Assembly: GCF_003480915.1 (NCBI RefSeq)
Contig: NZ_QUKD01000002.1
Location: 186,001-250,000, forward strand
DNA: 64,000 bases
From: Parabacteroides sp. TM07-1AC
GTDB lineage: Bacteria; Bacteroidota; Bacteroidia; Bacteroidales; Tannerellaceae
Direction of reading: 5' to 3'
The notes beneath the pieces were generated by a model, which had not been told where the DNA came from, did no database searches, and saw only the letters and a program-made list of their open reading frames with translations. How positions within the stretch are numbered: position 1 is the first letter of the stretch; each line of letters starts with the position of its first letter. Positions 55,405 to 64,000 of the stretch are shown in pieces. The translations under genes and the position numbers were made by a program.

Positions 55405-55436
55405 CAAAAATATAATCCATATTAGAATATGAATTA

Positions 55437-55444
55437 TATTTTTG
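55437..55444 (+). promoter_or_regulatory. -7 box (TATTTTTG) of the DUF3244 gene
   Basis: TATTTTTG fits TAnnTTTG, 45 bases before the ATG at 55490. No -33 TTTG is visible, which would suit an activator-dependent promoter. Confidence 0.6.
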
Positions 55445-55489
55445 TAAGGCATTTTAATTTTATCAACCGACAATTTAAAATTTAAGATC

Positions 55490-55849
55490 ATGAAACAATT
55501 AATTTCAGCTCTGTTTTTAGTTCTTTGTGGAGTGTTTTGCACCCAAAATATGTATGCAGATGATATCCCCAGTAAAGGTAAATGGGGTCCACAGGATATT
55601 AAGTCAATCTTTCCGGCTCCTCCTACAGCATCTATAGACGGGAACAATCTGACAATTACATTTACTAGTCCACTAACAAACCTGACAGTTCAGGTAAAAG
55701 ATATTACAGGTACGGTAGTCTATGAAGAATGTATTTCTGCTACAAGTCCGCAGGCTTATACTATCCCATTAAACGTTGAAAATGGAGAATATACGCTGAA
55801 CTTAATACACAGATACGGATACCTGACCGGCTCATTCGTTATCGAATAG
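55490..55849 (+). CDS. Secreted DUF3244 protein
   Basis: 119 residues with a signal peptide (cleavage near 'NMYAD', about 22-24). The mature part 'PTASIDGNNLTITFTSPLTNLTVQVKDITGTVVYEE...PLNVENGEYTLNLI' is a single beta-sandwich-like domain of DUF3244, common in gut Bacteroidales and often located beside TPR regulators. Function unknown. The position directly after a TPR/HTH gene suggests a regulated, possibly sensed, exported product (inference). Confidence 0.8.
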   Translation: MKQLISALFLVLCGVFCTQNMYADDIPSKGKWGPQDIKSIFPAPPTASIDGNNLTITFTSPLTNLTVQVKDITGTVVYEECISATSPQAYTIPLNVENGEYTLNLIHRYGYLTGSFVIE

Positions 55850-55877
55850 CATTCAATGCACTAAATTTATGTTTATA

Positions 55878-55948
55878 CGCAACTCGTGAGTATGATTTAG
55901 CCAAGCCCCTCTATATCTCGATCTCCTTTTCCACTCGCGAGTTGCTTC
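55878..55948. repeat. Inverted repeat in the DUF3244/DUF4831 gap
   Basis: GCAACTCGTGAGT near 55879 pairs with ACTCGCGAGTTGC near 55936-55948 (one mismatch) around a loop of about 45 bases. Role unclear; possibly a terminator remnant. Confidence 0.45.
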
Positions 55949-56050
55949 CCTTTGCCAAAACATTAACTATGATTTTATCTCTTTCCGCCCAATATGCCAT
56001 AATCTTACTGATCAACTGCATTACTGAAAATCTAAAAGACGGTTCTACGG

Positions 56051-56081
56051 TTGGTTACTAACAAAATATTTCCTAGTTTTG
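56051..56081 (+). promoter_or_regulatory. Promoter of the DUF4831 gene
   Basis: TTG at 56051-56053 and TAGTTTTG at 56074-56081, 20 bases apart; the ATG follows at 56116. Confidence 0.6.
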
Positions 56082-56115
56082 TGGAATCATTATTGAGATA
56101 ATAAATTGTTTGGAT

Positions 56116-57183
56116 ATGAAGAATCTGATCACAATAGCATGTCTTTTGTTTAGTATACCGCTCATGGCACAAACCAAAGTGGTGAAGAAAAATGCTGTCA
56201 AAGCAAATAATTTCGGTATTACTTATTCATTGCCAAAAACACAACTGATCGTTGATGCAGAAGTAACCAAAGTCACCTGTAAAGCAGGTCCTTACTACAA
56301 ATATGCAGAAAAGTATCTGGGAGTCAAAGATGCGATAACAGAAGATAAAGTATACTATGAATTAGGTAAATTATCACTTATCAATAAGGGCATTCCCGAT
56401 CCTGATAACACTTATATTGTTGAGTTTAAAAGCGGTACGGTTGCTCCTTATGCTTACCTGACAGAAGAAGGACTCTTATGTTCCATCAACGCCGATTATA
56501 CTCCGGACGAATCGGAACTCGAAACAATAAAGAAAAACGGACAAGGACCGGTAAAAGTAACGGATGCATCTGTTTTCTCTGAAGAATTACTGATGGCTGG
56601 TTCAACAGCTAGACAGGCAGAAGTTGCCGCAAAACAAATCTACCGTATCCGTGAAAGCCGTTTGAATATCTTAACCGGAGATGCAGACAATCTTCCTCCC
56701 GACGGTGAAGCGATGAAGCTGGTGATCCAACAGCTGGAAGAACAGGAAAAGGCTTTATCCAACCTGTTCACCGGCATTCTGACCAAAGAGACATCTCATT
56801 ATGAAGTAAGTATCACCCCTTATGATAACCTGGATAAGGAAGTCCTGTTCCGTTTCTCCAACCTGATGGGGATCGTCGATGCAGACGACCTGGGCGGCGT
56901 TCCGGTCTACATGAACCTGAAAGCGACCGACCGTGCTCCGGTTCTCGACCCGAAAGAAGCCGAAAAGAAGGAAAAATCACTGAAAGGTATCGTTTATAAC
57001 GTACCGGGAAAAGCCAGTATCGAGATCAGCATGAACAAGAAAACACTATATAAAGGAGAAGCCCAAATCACTCAGTTCGGTTCACGCGAAGGCCTTGCTC
57101 CTGTTATGTTCGAAGACAAAAAAGCTCCGGTGAAAGTCTATTTCTATCCGGAGACCGGCGCCATAAAACAAATAATTCAATAA
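56116..57183 (+). CDS. DUF4831 exported protein
   Basis: 355 residues from ATG 56116, with a signal peptide (cleavage near 'LMAQ', about 16-17). 'AVKANNFGITYSLPKTQLIVDAEVTKVTCKAGPYYKYAEKYLG' and 'TYIVEFKSGTVAPYAYLTEEGLLCSINADY' mark DUF4831, a Bacteroidetes periplasmic/outer-membrane-associated family of unknown function. 19 bases upstream of the POT transporter gene, so probably cotranscribed. Confidence 0.8.
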   Translation: MKNLITIACLLFSIPLMAQTKVVKKNAVKANNFGITYSLPKTQLIVDAEVTKVTCKAGPYYKYAEKYLGVKDAITEDKVYYELGKLSLINKGIPDPDNTYIVEFKSGTVAPYAYLTEEGLLCSINADYTPDESELETIKKNGQGPVKVTDASVFSEELLMAGSTARQAEVAAKQIYRIRESRLNILTGDADNLPPDGEAMKLVIQQLEEQEKALSNLFTGILTKETSHYEVSITPYDNLDKEVLFRFSNLMGIVDADDLGGVPVYMNLKATDRAPVLDPKEAEKKEKSLKGIVYNVPGKASIEISMNKKTLYKGEAQITQFGSREGLAPVMFEDKKAPVKVYFYPETGAIKQIIQ

Positions 57184-57202
57184 TAATCTAATTTAAATTT
57201 CT

Positions 57203-58864
57203 ATGTTTGAAGGACAACCTAAAGGTTTATACGCGTTAGCCTTAGCGAATACCGGCGAGCGTTTCGGGTATTACACGATGCTCGCGATTTTTACTCTATT
57301 CTTACAAGCTAAGTTCGGCTTTACAGCCGCCGAGACATCAACCATCTTCGGTTCTTTCTTAGCAGCAGTGTATTTCATGCCACTCGTCGGAGGTATCCTC
57401 GCCGATAAGTTCGGATACGGAAAAATGGTAACAACTGGTATCATCGTAATGTTTATCGGATATGTATTGTTATCTATTCCGACACCCTCTTCTACCGGAA
57501 AAGTACTAATGTTCGGAGCTTTAGCCCTGATTGCCTGTGGTACAGGTCTTTTCAAGGGGAACTTGCAGGTAATGGTAGGTAACCTATACGATGCTCCCGA
57601 ATACAGAGCGAAACGTGATACTGCATTCAGTATATTCTATATGGCGATCAACATCGGTGCGATGTATGCTCCGACAGCAGCTACTATGATCACTAACAAG
57701 ATGTTGGGAAAAGCCGGATTCACTTATGTGCCGCAGATCCCTTCACTCGCCCATCAATTCCTGAACGGAACGATTACAGAAGAAGGAGCAACAACGCTGA
57801 GCGGCTTACAGGCTGCACAGAATTTCGTTGGCGATACAGCTGCTTTCTGTACGACTTATATCGACAAATTATCCGAGGCTTACAACTACGGCTTCGCTAT
57901 TGCTTGTATCTCCCTGATTGTATCCATGTTGATCTACGTGGTGTTCCGCCCGACATTCAAACATGCCGATTACAACTCTAAACAGGCTAAACCTGCCAAC
58001 GTACAGGAAGAAGAACTGACACCGGAACAGACAAAAGCACGTATCCAGGCTCTGTTACTGGTATTTGCCGTCGTTATTTTCTTCTGGATGGCATTCCACC
58101 AGAACGGTTTAACACTGACATTCTTTGCACGTGACTATACCGCACAGGCTGTAACGGGTCTGGATCGTTTAGGATTCAATATCGTAAACCTCACTTTCCT
58201 GCTGGTGGTTGTTTATGCCGCATTCTCTTTGTTCCAGTCAAAGACAGGTAAGGCTAAAGGTATCTCAGCCGGTGTATTGATAATCATGCTGGGGTTATTG
58301 GGATGGAGTTATAGTTCTATGGACTCGACAGTGACTATCCTGCCGCAGATCTTCCAGCAGTTCAACCCGTTCTTTGTAATTGTGCTGACTCCGGTATCGC
58401 TGGCAGTATTCGGTTACCTGGCAAAGAAAAAGAAAGAACCTTCTGCTCCGCGTAAGATCGGTATCGGTATGGTTATCGCTGCTTGCGGTTTCCTTATCAT
58501 GGCATTAGGATCTTTAGGTCTGCCGACACCGGCTGCTGTTGAAGCGAATGGTATTTCTGCTGATGTACTGGTTTCTCCTAACTGGTTGATCTCTACTTAC
58601 CTGGTATTGACCTTTGCCGAGTTATTATTATCGCCGATGGGTATTTCATTCGTATCGAAGGTGGCACCTCCTAAATATAAAGGTATGATGATGGGAGGAT
58701 GGTTCGTAGCTACGGCTATCGGTAACTATCTGGTAGCTATCATCGGTTACTTGTGGGGAGGAATGCAGTTGTGGATGGTATGGAGCGTACTGATCGTGTG
58801 CTGTCTGTTATCGGCACTGTTCATATTCTCTATCATGAAACGATTGGAAAAAGTAGCCAAATAA
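57203..58864 (+). CDS. Proton-dependent oligopeptide (POT/PTR2) transporter
   Basis: 553 residues, about 12-14 membrane helices. The family signature 'LANTGERFGYYTMLAIFTLFLQ' contains the ExxER-like region; 'FSIFYMAINIGAMYAP' is the second PTR2 signature. Imports di- and tripeptides with protons. The cytoplasmic loop at about 250-275 is rich in charged residues. Follows the DUF4831 gene; a short ORF starts 14 bases downstream. Confidence 0.93.
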   Translation: MFEGQPKGLYALALANTGERFGYYTMLAIFTLFLQAKFGFTAAETSTIFGSFLAAVYFMPLVGGILADKFGYGKMVTTGIIVMFIGYVLLSIPTPSSTGKVLMFGALALIACGTGLFKGNLQVMVGNLYDAPEYRAKRDTAFSIFYMAINIGAMYAPTAATMITNKMLGKAGFTYVPQIPSLAHQFLNGTITEEGATTLSGLQAAQNFVGDTAAFCTTYIDKLSEAYNYGFAIACISLIVSMLIYVVFRPTFKHADYNSKQAKPANVQEEELTPEQTKARIQALLLVFAVVIFFWMAFHQNGLTLTFFARDYTAQAVTGLDRLGFNIVNLTFLLVVVYAAFSLFQSKTGKAKGISAGVLIIMLGLLGWSYSSMDSTVTILPQIFQQFNPFFVIVLTPVSLAVFGYLAKKKKEPSAPRKIGIGMVIAACGFLIMALGSLGLPTPAAVEANGISADVLVSPNWLISTYLVLTFAELLLSPMGISFVSKVAPPKYKGMMMGGWFVATAIGNYLVAIIGYLWGGMQLWMVWSVLIVCCLLSALFIFSIMKRLEKVAK

Positions 58865-58878
58865 GACAAAACTGAAAT

Positions 58879-59259
58879 ATGAAGTTGCAGCAAAGATATT
58901 TCACGCAAAATTCTTTCCGGTTCAAAAGATGGAGCCGGAAAGGGTATGCTGCATTCTTCAGTCTTAGCCGAAGCGTTACGATCGGGCAACTTTCTTCCAA
59001 TGTATCGGAAAGATTCCAGGTCAAGAACGGTTCCAACCACTCGTCTGTATTAGTTGCCGGACAGATAAACACAGAAGAGACCGAGGTCGTAACAGACAGC
59101 TCACAAGAGCGATCGGGCACGGAAACCTTTACGTGGATTTCGCAACTGTTGCTTCTTTTATTCTCTTTGCCGGCTGTTAAACAGACATCGGTAGCGGCTT
59201 CGTACGTACATATTAATCTATTTATACATCCTAAAGCGGGAAGTTTCAGTATATGCTGA
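58879..59259 (+). CDS. Short ORF with a conserved-looking '[12 protein letters not shown]' N-terminus, in front of bioB
   Basis: 126 codons, ATG 58879. Only the first ~45 residues look protein-like ('[42 protein letters not shown]'); this basic motif resembles short Bacteroidales proteins I have the impression of having seen often, but I cannot name a family. The remainder is Ser/Thr-rich and ends inside a terminator hairpin (stop at 59257-59259). It may encode a real small protein or a leader peptide. Located between the POT transporter and bioB, in a 433-base interval without other genes. Confidence 0.5.
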   Translation: MKLQQRYFTQNSFRFKRWSRKGYAAFFSLSRSVTIGQLSSNVSERFQVKNGSNHSSVLVAGQINTEETEVVTDSSQERSGTETFTWISQLLLLLFSLPAVKQTSVAASYVHINLFIHPKAGSFSIC

Positions 59260-59280
59260 GACTTCCCGCTTTTTTATTTC
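59233..59280 (+). terminator. Strong terminator immediately before bioB (possible attenuator)
   Basis: AAAGCGGGAAGTTTCAG (59233-59249) pairs with CTGAGACTTCCCGCTTT (59256-59272; one G-U) around a 6-base loop, followed by TTTATTT. The bioB ATG is only 26 bases after the stem, with no visible promoter between. Confidence 0.88.
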
Positions 59281-59297
59281 TTAAAAGACAAAGCGAT

Positions 59298-60278
59298 ATG
59301 ATTGAGACACTTAAACAGTTTGTTATCGAAGGGGGAAAAATAAATGAGGAACAAGCAACTGCTCTCTCCCGATGTACGGATAAAGAGGCGTTGTATAAAG
59401 CTGCACATCAAATCACCCGGCATTTTATGGGAGATAAGTTCGATACCTGTTCCATCATCAATGCCAAAAGCGGAAATTGCAGCGAGAACTGTAAATGGTG
59501 TGCACAATCCGGACATTACAATACGGTTGTAGCCCTGTATCCCCTCCTCCCGGCAGAAGAATGCGTTCATCAGGCATTACACAACCGCCAGCAGGGAATC
59601 GAACGTTTCGGGCTGGTGACCAGCGGGAAGCGTCTATCCGACGGAGAGATAAAGAAACTGACGGAGACAGTCCGCTACATCAAGCAGGCAAGCGATATCA
59701 AATGTTGTGCTTCCCTGGGACTTTTGAATAAAGAGCAGCTGAAGGAATTGCGTGAAAGTGGCGTAGAGAATTACCATTGTAATATAGAAACAGCTCCCTC
59801 CTATTTCCGTACATTATGCACGACACATACGATCGAACAAAAGCTGGAAACGATCCATGCAGCCCGGGAAGAGGGTTTCCGTATCTGTTCCGGAGGTATA
59901 GTCGGCATGGGGGAAACGATGGAACAACGAATAGAGATGGCTCTGTTATTACAAAAAGAACAGGTACACTCCATTCCCCTGAATTTATTACAACCGATAC
60001 CGGGTACTCCGCTTGCCGGTACTCCGCAATTGTCCGAAGAAGAGTTTCTGACGACAATCGCCTTATTCCGTTTCATCAATCCGGAAGCTTATCTCCGTTT
60101 CTCCGGCGGACGCTCCCTGTTGAACAAAGAAACACAACGGAAAGCATTATATATAGGTATAAACGCAGCCATCATCGGCGACCTGCTGACAACTATCGGA
60201 AGCTGTGTGGCTGATGATAAAGAGCTTTTCACCGAAGCAGGCTATTCACTAACAAGGGAAACCGACTGGGTCGGATAA
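59298..60278 (+). CDS. bioB: Biotin synthase BioB
   Basis: 326 residues from ATG 59298. Radical SAM cluster motif CSENCKWC (Cys61, Cys65, Cys68); '[2Fe-2S]' region residues 'KCCASLGLL' and 'YHCNIET' with the further cysteines; 'GGIVGMGET' and 'RFSGGRSLL' supply the SAM site and the conserved Arg. Inserts sulfur into dethiobiotin. First gene of the bio operon; 13-base gap to bioA. Confidence 0.96.
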   Translation: MIETLKQFVIEGGKINEEQATALSRCTDKEALYKAAHQITRHFMGDKFDTCSIINAKSGNCSENCKWCAQSGHYNTVVALYPLLPAEECVHQALHNRQQGIERFGLVTSGKRLSDGEIKKLTETVRYIKQASDIKCCASLGLLNKEQLKELRESGVENYHCNIETAPSYFRTLCTTHTIEQKLETIHAAREEGFRICSGGIVGMGETMEQRIEMALLLQKEQVHSIPLNLLQPIPGTPLAGTPQLSEEEFLTTIALFRFINPEAYLRFSGGRSLLNKETQRKALYIGINAAIIGDLLTTIGSCVADDKELFTEAGYSLTRETDWVG

Positions 60279-60291
60279 AACAGACAGACAA

Positions 60292-61569
60292 ATGACTACA
60301 GAAGAATTATTACAATACGACAGGGAACACGTGTGGCATCCCTATACATCCACCATCGACCCGCTTCCCGTTTATCCGGTAGCCGGAGCAGAAGGTGTGG
60401 AAATTATCCTGGCAGACGGCAGACGACTGATCGACGGCATGTCTTCCTGGTGGGCGGCAGTTCACGGATATAACCATCCGGTATTGAATGCAGCAGCCAA
60501 CGAGCAGTTGAAAAAGACGAGCCATATCATGTTCGGCGGTATCACCCATGAACCGGCTGTCGAACTGGCACAAAAGTTATTGGATATACTCCCTCCTGAG
60601 ATGGATAAGATATTCTTTGCCGATAGTGGCTCGGTTGCCGTTGAAGTGGCGATGAAGATGGCTATCCAATACTGGCAGTCGCAGGGGAAAACGGCAAAGC
60701 ATGCTTTTGCGACTATCCGCAGTGGTTATCATGGAGATACCTGGCATGCGATGTCTGTCTGCGACCCGGTCACAGGTATGCACGGGATATTTGCTGGTAG
60801 CCTTCCGGTACAATATTTTATCCCCCAACCTTCTGTAAAATATGGGGAAGAATGGAATGAAGAGGCGATGAAACCGTTGGCAGACTTACTGGAGCAACAT
60901 GCAAGCGACATTGCCGCCCTGATACTGGAACCGATCGTTCAGGGAGCCGGAGGAATGTATTTCTACTCACCGACATTCCTGGTGCGTGCCAGGGAGTTAT
61001 GCGAACAATACGATGTATTGCTGATCTTCGATGAGATTGCTACCGGCTTCGGACGTACCGGCAAGCTCTTTGCCTGGGAACATGCGGGAGTCGTACCGGA
61101 TATCATGTGCATAGGCAAGGCATTGACCGGAGGTTATCTGACGTTATCAGCCACACTGACTACGGAAAGAGTGGCGACGACGATCTGCTCCGGCGAGGCA
61201 GGCTGTTTCATGCATGGCCCCACTTTTATGGGAAATCCGCTTGCCTGCGCCATTGCCTCCGCTTCCGTTTCGTTGCTCCTGGAAAGCGGATGGAAAGAGA
61301 AGGTAAGCGCTATCGAAAAACAACTTCGTCGGGAACTGGCACCTGCCCGATTATTCGACCATGTGCAGGAGGTACGCGTACTGGGAGCTATCGGAGTCAT
61401 CGAGATGAAAGAGCCGGTCAACATGGCCATCCTGCAACGCCGTTTTGTAGAAACCGGTATCTGGGTTCGTCCCTTCGGCAAGCTGGTTTACCTGATGCCT
61501 CCGTTTATTATCCAGCCGGAGCAACTTACACGGTTAACTTCCGGAGTATTAAAATGTATCGAAGAATGA
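60292..61569 (+). CDS. bioA: Adenosylmethionine-8-amino-7-oxononanoate aminotransferase
   Basis: 425 residues, class III PLP aminotransferase. 'HVWHPYTS' and '[16 protein letters not shown]' are BioA-specific; '[18 protein letters not shown]' is the cofactor region and Lys276 in '[11 protein letters not shown]' the Schiff-base lysine. Converts KAPA to DAPA using SAM as amino donor. Overlaps bioF by ATGA. Confidence 0.96.
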   Translation: MTTEELLQYDREHVWHPYTSTIDPLPVYPVAGAEGVEIILADGRRLIDGMSSWWAAVHGYNHPVLNAAANEQLKKTSHIMFGGITHEPAVELAQKLLDILPPEMDKIFFADSGSVAVEVAMKMAIQYWQSQGKTAKHAFATIRSGYHGDTWHAMSVCDPVTGMHGIFAGSLPVQYFIPQPSVKYGEEWNEEAMKPLADLLEQHASDIAALILEPIVQGAGGMYFYSPTFLVRARELCEQYDVLLIFDEIATGFGRTGKLFAWEHAGVVPDIMCIGKALTGGYLTLSATLTTERVATTICSGEAGCFMHGPTFMGNPLACAIASASVSLLLESGWKEKVSAIEKQLRRELAPARLFDHVQEVRVLGAIGVIEMKEPVNMAILQRRFVETGIWVRPFGKLVYLMPPFIIQPEQLTRLTSGVLKCIEE

Positions 61570-62705
61570 AAGATTATAATTCTATATTAAACCAACTCAA
61601 GGCAACCGGCAGCTACCGCCAGTTACCGACGGTAACGCATCACGGCAACCGGATAGAGAAAGACGGGCAGATAATGCTTAACCTGTCGTCCAACGACTAC
61701 CTGGGTTTGGCTTCCTGCGCCGACCTTCAGAAGGCTTTCCTGGAAGAATGGCAGGAACAGAAATACCCCTTCTCCTCCTCTTCTTCTCGACTGCTGACCG
61801 GTAACTTTACCGCTTATACGGAACTGGAACAACTGATGGCGGAACGTTTCAACCGCGAAGCCGCCCTGATCTTCAACAGCGGTTACCATGCCAATACAGG
61901 AATACTCCCTGCACTAGCCGATAAGCAAAGCCTTATCCTTGCCGACAAACTGGTGCATGCCAGCATTATCGATGGCATTTTACTGAGCGGTGCGCCTTTC
62001 CAACGCTACCGGCACAATGACTATGAACAGTTGGAAACATTCCTAAAGAAGTCTGCCGGAGAATACGAGCAAGTCTTTGTCGTCACGGAAAGCATCTTCA
62101 GCATGGATGGCGATGTTGCCGACCTTCACCGCCTGGTCGAACTAAAGAAAAGCTATCCGAATGTTGTCTTATATGTCGATGAAGCACACGCCATCGGTGT
62201 CCGCGGTCGAAACGGACTGGGAATTGCGGAAGAGCAAGGCTGCATCGGAGAGATAGACCTACTGGTAGGCACATTCGGCAAAGCTCTTGCTTCCATGGGA
62301 GCCTATATCGTATGCGACCGCACTATTCGGGAATATCTGATCAATCGGATGCGCCCGCTAATATTCAGTACAGCTTTACCTCCTTTTCAGATTGCCTGGA
62401 CACGGTTTATAGTGGAACTGTTGCCGGAGATCACCCCGCTTCGCGAAAGACTGGCACAAACCAGCCATATACTAGCCGAAGCACTGAAGGGCAAAGGCGG
62501 AGAAGTCAGCGGAAGCCATATCATCCCTTATATAATAGGTGATAATAAAGACTGTATCCTCAAAGCGAAAGAGCTACAACGTAAAGGTTTCTACTGTCTC
62601 CCCGTCCGTCCCCCGACGGTACCGAAAGGAACGGCACGCATCCGTTTCTCATTGACAGCAGATGTGACAATCGAAGACCTGCAACCGTTAATACAGGCCT
62701 TGTAG
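61566..62705 (+). CDS. bioF: 8-amino-7-oxononanoate synthase BioF
   Basis: 379 residues from ATG 61566 (ATGA overlap with bioA). Alpha-oxoamine synthase: '[12 protein letters not shown]', '[10 protein letters not shown]', '[11 protein letters not shown]' and Lys239 in GTFGKALAS. Condenses pimeloyl-ACP/CoA with alanine to KAPA. It is a paralog of the serine palmitoyltransferase at 18.5 kb. The stop codon lies in an inverted repeat. Confidence 0.95.
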   Translation: MKDYNSILNQLKATGSYRQLPTVTHHGNRIEKDGQIMLNLSSNDYLGLASCADLQKAFLEEWQEQKYPFSSSSSRLLTGNFTAYTELEQLMAERFNREAALIFNSGYHANTGILPALADKQSLILADKLVHASIIDGILLSGAPFQRYRHNDYEQLETFLKKSAGEYEQVFVVTESIFSMDGDVADLHRLVELKKSYPNVVLYVDEAHAIGVRGRNGLGIAEEQGCIGEIDLLVGTFGKALASMGAYIVCDRTIREYLINRMRPLIFSTALPPFQIAWTRFIVELLPEITPLRERLAQTSHILAEALKGKGGEVSGSHIIPYIIGDNKDCILKAKELQRKGFYCLPVRPPTVPKGTARIRFSLTADVTIEDLQPLIQAL

Positions 62706-62792
62706 GGGCGGGGCTTGCCCACCCTATTATCAACATAAATATTTATTCAAAAATAGGTTATGTATGAAAGGGCGGGCAAACCCCGCCCCTAC
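62702..62792. repeat. GC-rich inverted repeat inside the bio operon
   Basis: GTAGGGGCGGGG.TTGCCC.CCCT (62702-62725) is complementary to AGGG.GGGCAA.CCCCGCCCCTAC (to 62792) with two mismatches; the ~45-base centre is AT-rich. It overlaps the bioF stop and looks like an inserted small mobile or dispersed element. Confidence 0.85.
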
Positions 62793-62823
62793 GGGGATAC
62801 CGTTATACATTTAATTATGCAAT

Positions 62824-63474
62824 ATGAAAATAATAAAACAAACAGATAATCACGCCGCACGTCTCCTTCTCTTCTTCTCCGGCTGGTCCGCATCTCCGGA
62901 ACTATTCACCCGGTTGGAGACCAGGGAAGAAACAGACATTATGCTCTGCTACGATTACAGGGAGACGGCATTTGAGGAAGACCTCAGCCGGTACGATGAG
63001 ATACACCTCGTCGCTTGGTCGATGGGAGTCCGGATGGCAGAATGTGCATTGACAGACAAATACACACTCACCTCTGCAACCGCCATCAACGGAACCTCCC
63101 GTCCGATACATGACGCATACGGCATTCCCGAAAAGATTTTCAAGGGTACACTCGACAATCTGACAGCCGAAGGCCTCCGACGTTTCAACCGTCGCATGTG
63201 CGGCACCCGCGAGATACTCGCCCGATACGATGCTTGTCCGCCCCGCCCGTTGGAAGAGGTAAAGGAAGAATTAGAAGCCATCTACAACCGCTTCGCTCCG
63301 TCGACCGATACTGCCGACAAGCAGTTCCCCTGGACACGTGCCGTCATCGGTTCAGACGACCATATATTCCCGGTAGCCAACCAGCACGCCTGGTGGGACA
63401 GCCGTTGTCCGGTAACTGAAATAACAGCCCCTCATTACCCCTTTTACCTATGGAAACAGTGGAACGAATTATAA
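62824..63474 (+). CDS. bioG: Pimeloyl-ACP methyl ester esterase BioG
   Basis: 216 residues of the BioG/DUF452 alpha/beta-hydrolase family. 'LLLFFSGWSASPELF' (oxyanion region) and the nucleophile Ser66 in 'VAWSMGV'; 'VIGSDDHIFP' and 'TAPHYPF' hold the Asp and His of the triad. Releases pimeloyl-ACP from its methyl ester, ending BioC-dependent synthesis. Overlaps bioC by 25 bases. Confidence 0.93.
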   Translation: MKIIKQTDNHAARLLLFFSGWSASPELFTRLETREETDIMLCYDYRETAFEEDLSRYDEIHLVAWSMGVRMAECALTDKYTLTSATAINGTSRPIHDAYGIPEKIFKGTLDNLTAEGLRRFNRRMCGTREILARYDACPPRPLEEVKEELEAIYNRFAPSTDTADKQFPWTRAVIGSDDHIFPVANQHAWWDSRCPVTEITAPHYPFYLWKQWNEL

Positions 63475-64000
63475 CCCGCTTCAGCCGTGCGCTGGACAGC
63501 TACGACCGGTATGCGGAAGCCCAGCAGCAAATCTGCCGGAAACTGACTGCCCTGCTATCGCGTTACACCGGCATGCACTTTCAGCGCGCCCTCGAAATCG
63601 GCTGCGGCACAGGTGGTTTCACCCACCTGCTGAAAGAAAGCTGCGTCATCGACGAATGGTATCTGAATGACCTTTGTGAAGGTTGCTACGAGAAGATCGC
63701 CCGACTCTTTCATGGGCAGTCGATCGCTTTTATCGCCGGGAATGCCGAAGAAATCCCTTTCCCCGGCAGTCTGGACCTGATCGCTTCCGCTTCCGCTTTC
63801 CAATGGATGAAGGAGCCGGTCACCTTCCTGCATAAGCTGGCGGACATGTTAACGCCCAACGGCACATTGGTATTTAACACCTTTGCACCCGGTAACCTGG
63901 CAGAGATCAAGAAACTGACAGGCAAAGGTCTCGACTACCCCACTCCCGAACAACTGACAGAATGGCTGACGGCAGACTTCAATCTGCTTCACCTCCGGCA
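63450..64000 (+). CDS. bioC: Malonyl-ACP O-methyltransferase BioC (3' end outside the window)
   Basis: The first 183 codons are visible, open to the window edge. 'FSRALDSYDRYAEAQQQICRKL' is the BioC N-terminus and 'ALEIGCGTGGFT' the SAM motif; 'LDLIASASAFQWM' is also family-typical. Methylates malonyl-ACP so that fatty acid synthase can build pimelate. Start at 63450 overlaps bioG. bioD would be expected next. Confidence 0.93.
   Translation, partial: METVERIITRFSRALDSYDRYAEAQQQICRKLTALLSRYTGMHFQRALEIGCGTGGFTHLLKESCVIDEWYLNDLCEGCYEKIARLFHGQSIAFIAGNAEEIPFPGSLDLIASASAFQWMKEPVTFLHKLADMLTPNGTLVFNTFAPGNLAEIKKLTGKGLDYPTPEQLTEWLTADFNLLHLR

Overview
The window comes from a member of Bacteroidales, most likely a Parabacteroides-like gut species (the genus is inferred, not proven). 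Three things point there. Many genes are preceded by the Bacteroidetes promoter signature TAnnTTTG, in the best cases with TTTG about 19 bases upstream, and Shine-Dalgarno sequences are nearly absent. Family content is Bacteroidetes-specific: GldH, a PorT-like barrel, DUF3276, DUF4831, DUF5606, DUF3244, 6-bladed propeller lipoproteins, long NusB and ~800-residue FtsX permeases. A serine palmitoyltransferase shows that the cell makes sphingolipids.

Layout. 0.1-5.2 kb: secreted M64 peptidase, pirin, an IMP dehydrogenase of the Tritrichomonas type, a stand-alone helicase-associated-repeat protein and tRNA-Gln. 5.4-21.7 kb: housekeeping block with rsfS-ftsH, cdsA, porT-like, ferredoxin, DUF3276, nusB-yajC-ybbR-coaE, DUF5606, lon, trmN6, a lipid kinase, serine palmitoyltransferase, ricT(PSP1) and gldH. 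21.7-29.1 kb: the purH-mreB-mreC-mreD-mrdA-rodA cell-shape operon on the minus strand. 29.3-32.3 kb: a membrane-anchored TPR/HTH regulator followed by a propeller lipoprotein. 32.8-38.7 kb: ABC-F ATPase, LtaS-like phosphotransferase, RNase Y, ZapA and a coiled-coil partner candidate. 38.8-42.9 kb: small winged-helix protein and hpt-adk-obgE-pgeF-B3/4. 43.1-51.8 kb: an FtsX-type ABC exporter with two tandem permeases, divergent from a sigma-54 response regulator/histidine kinase pair. 52-58.9 kb: nnr, a second TPR/HTH regulator with a DUF3244 gene, DUF4831 and a POT peptide transporter. 58.9-64 kb: the biotin operon bioB-A-F-G-C (bioC runs off the end).

Two candidate regulatory systems stand out. 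(1) Two paralogous TPR/HTH genes are each followed, same strand, by a gene for a secreted protein. Both intergenic regions carry TGTCA direct repeats with an 11-bp period, 31-32 bases upstream of the -7 box, a plausible operator for a membrane-bound one-component regulator. (2) The region between the sigma-54 regulator and the exporter holds a sigma-54-like promoter for the exporter, two 14-bp palindromes 20 bp apart at classical enhancer distance, and three 22-bp palindrome-centred tandem repeats. Several long inverted repeats that look like dispersed intergenic elements sit inside or beside operons (mreB/mreC, after the histidine kinase, bioF/bioG). All functional statements rest on motif reading and recalled family knowledge; no database search was run.
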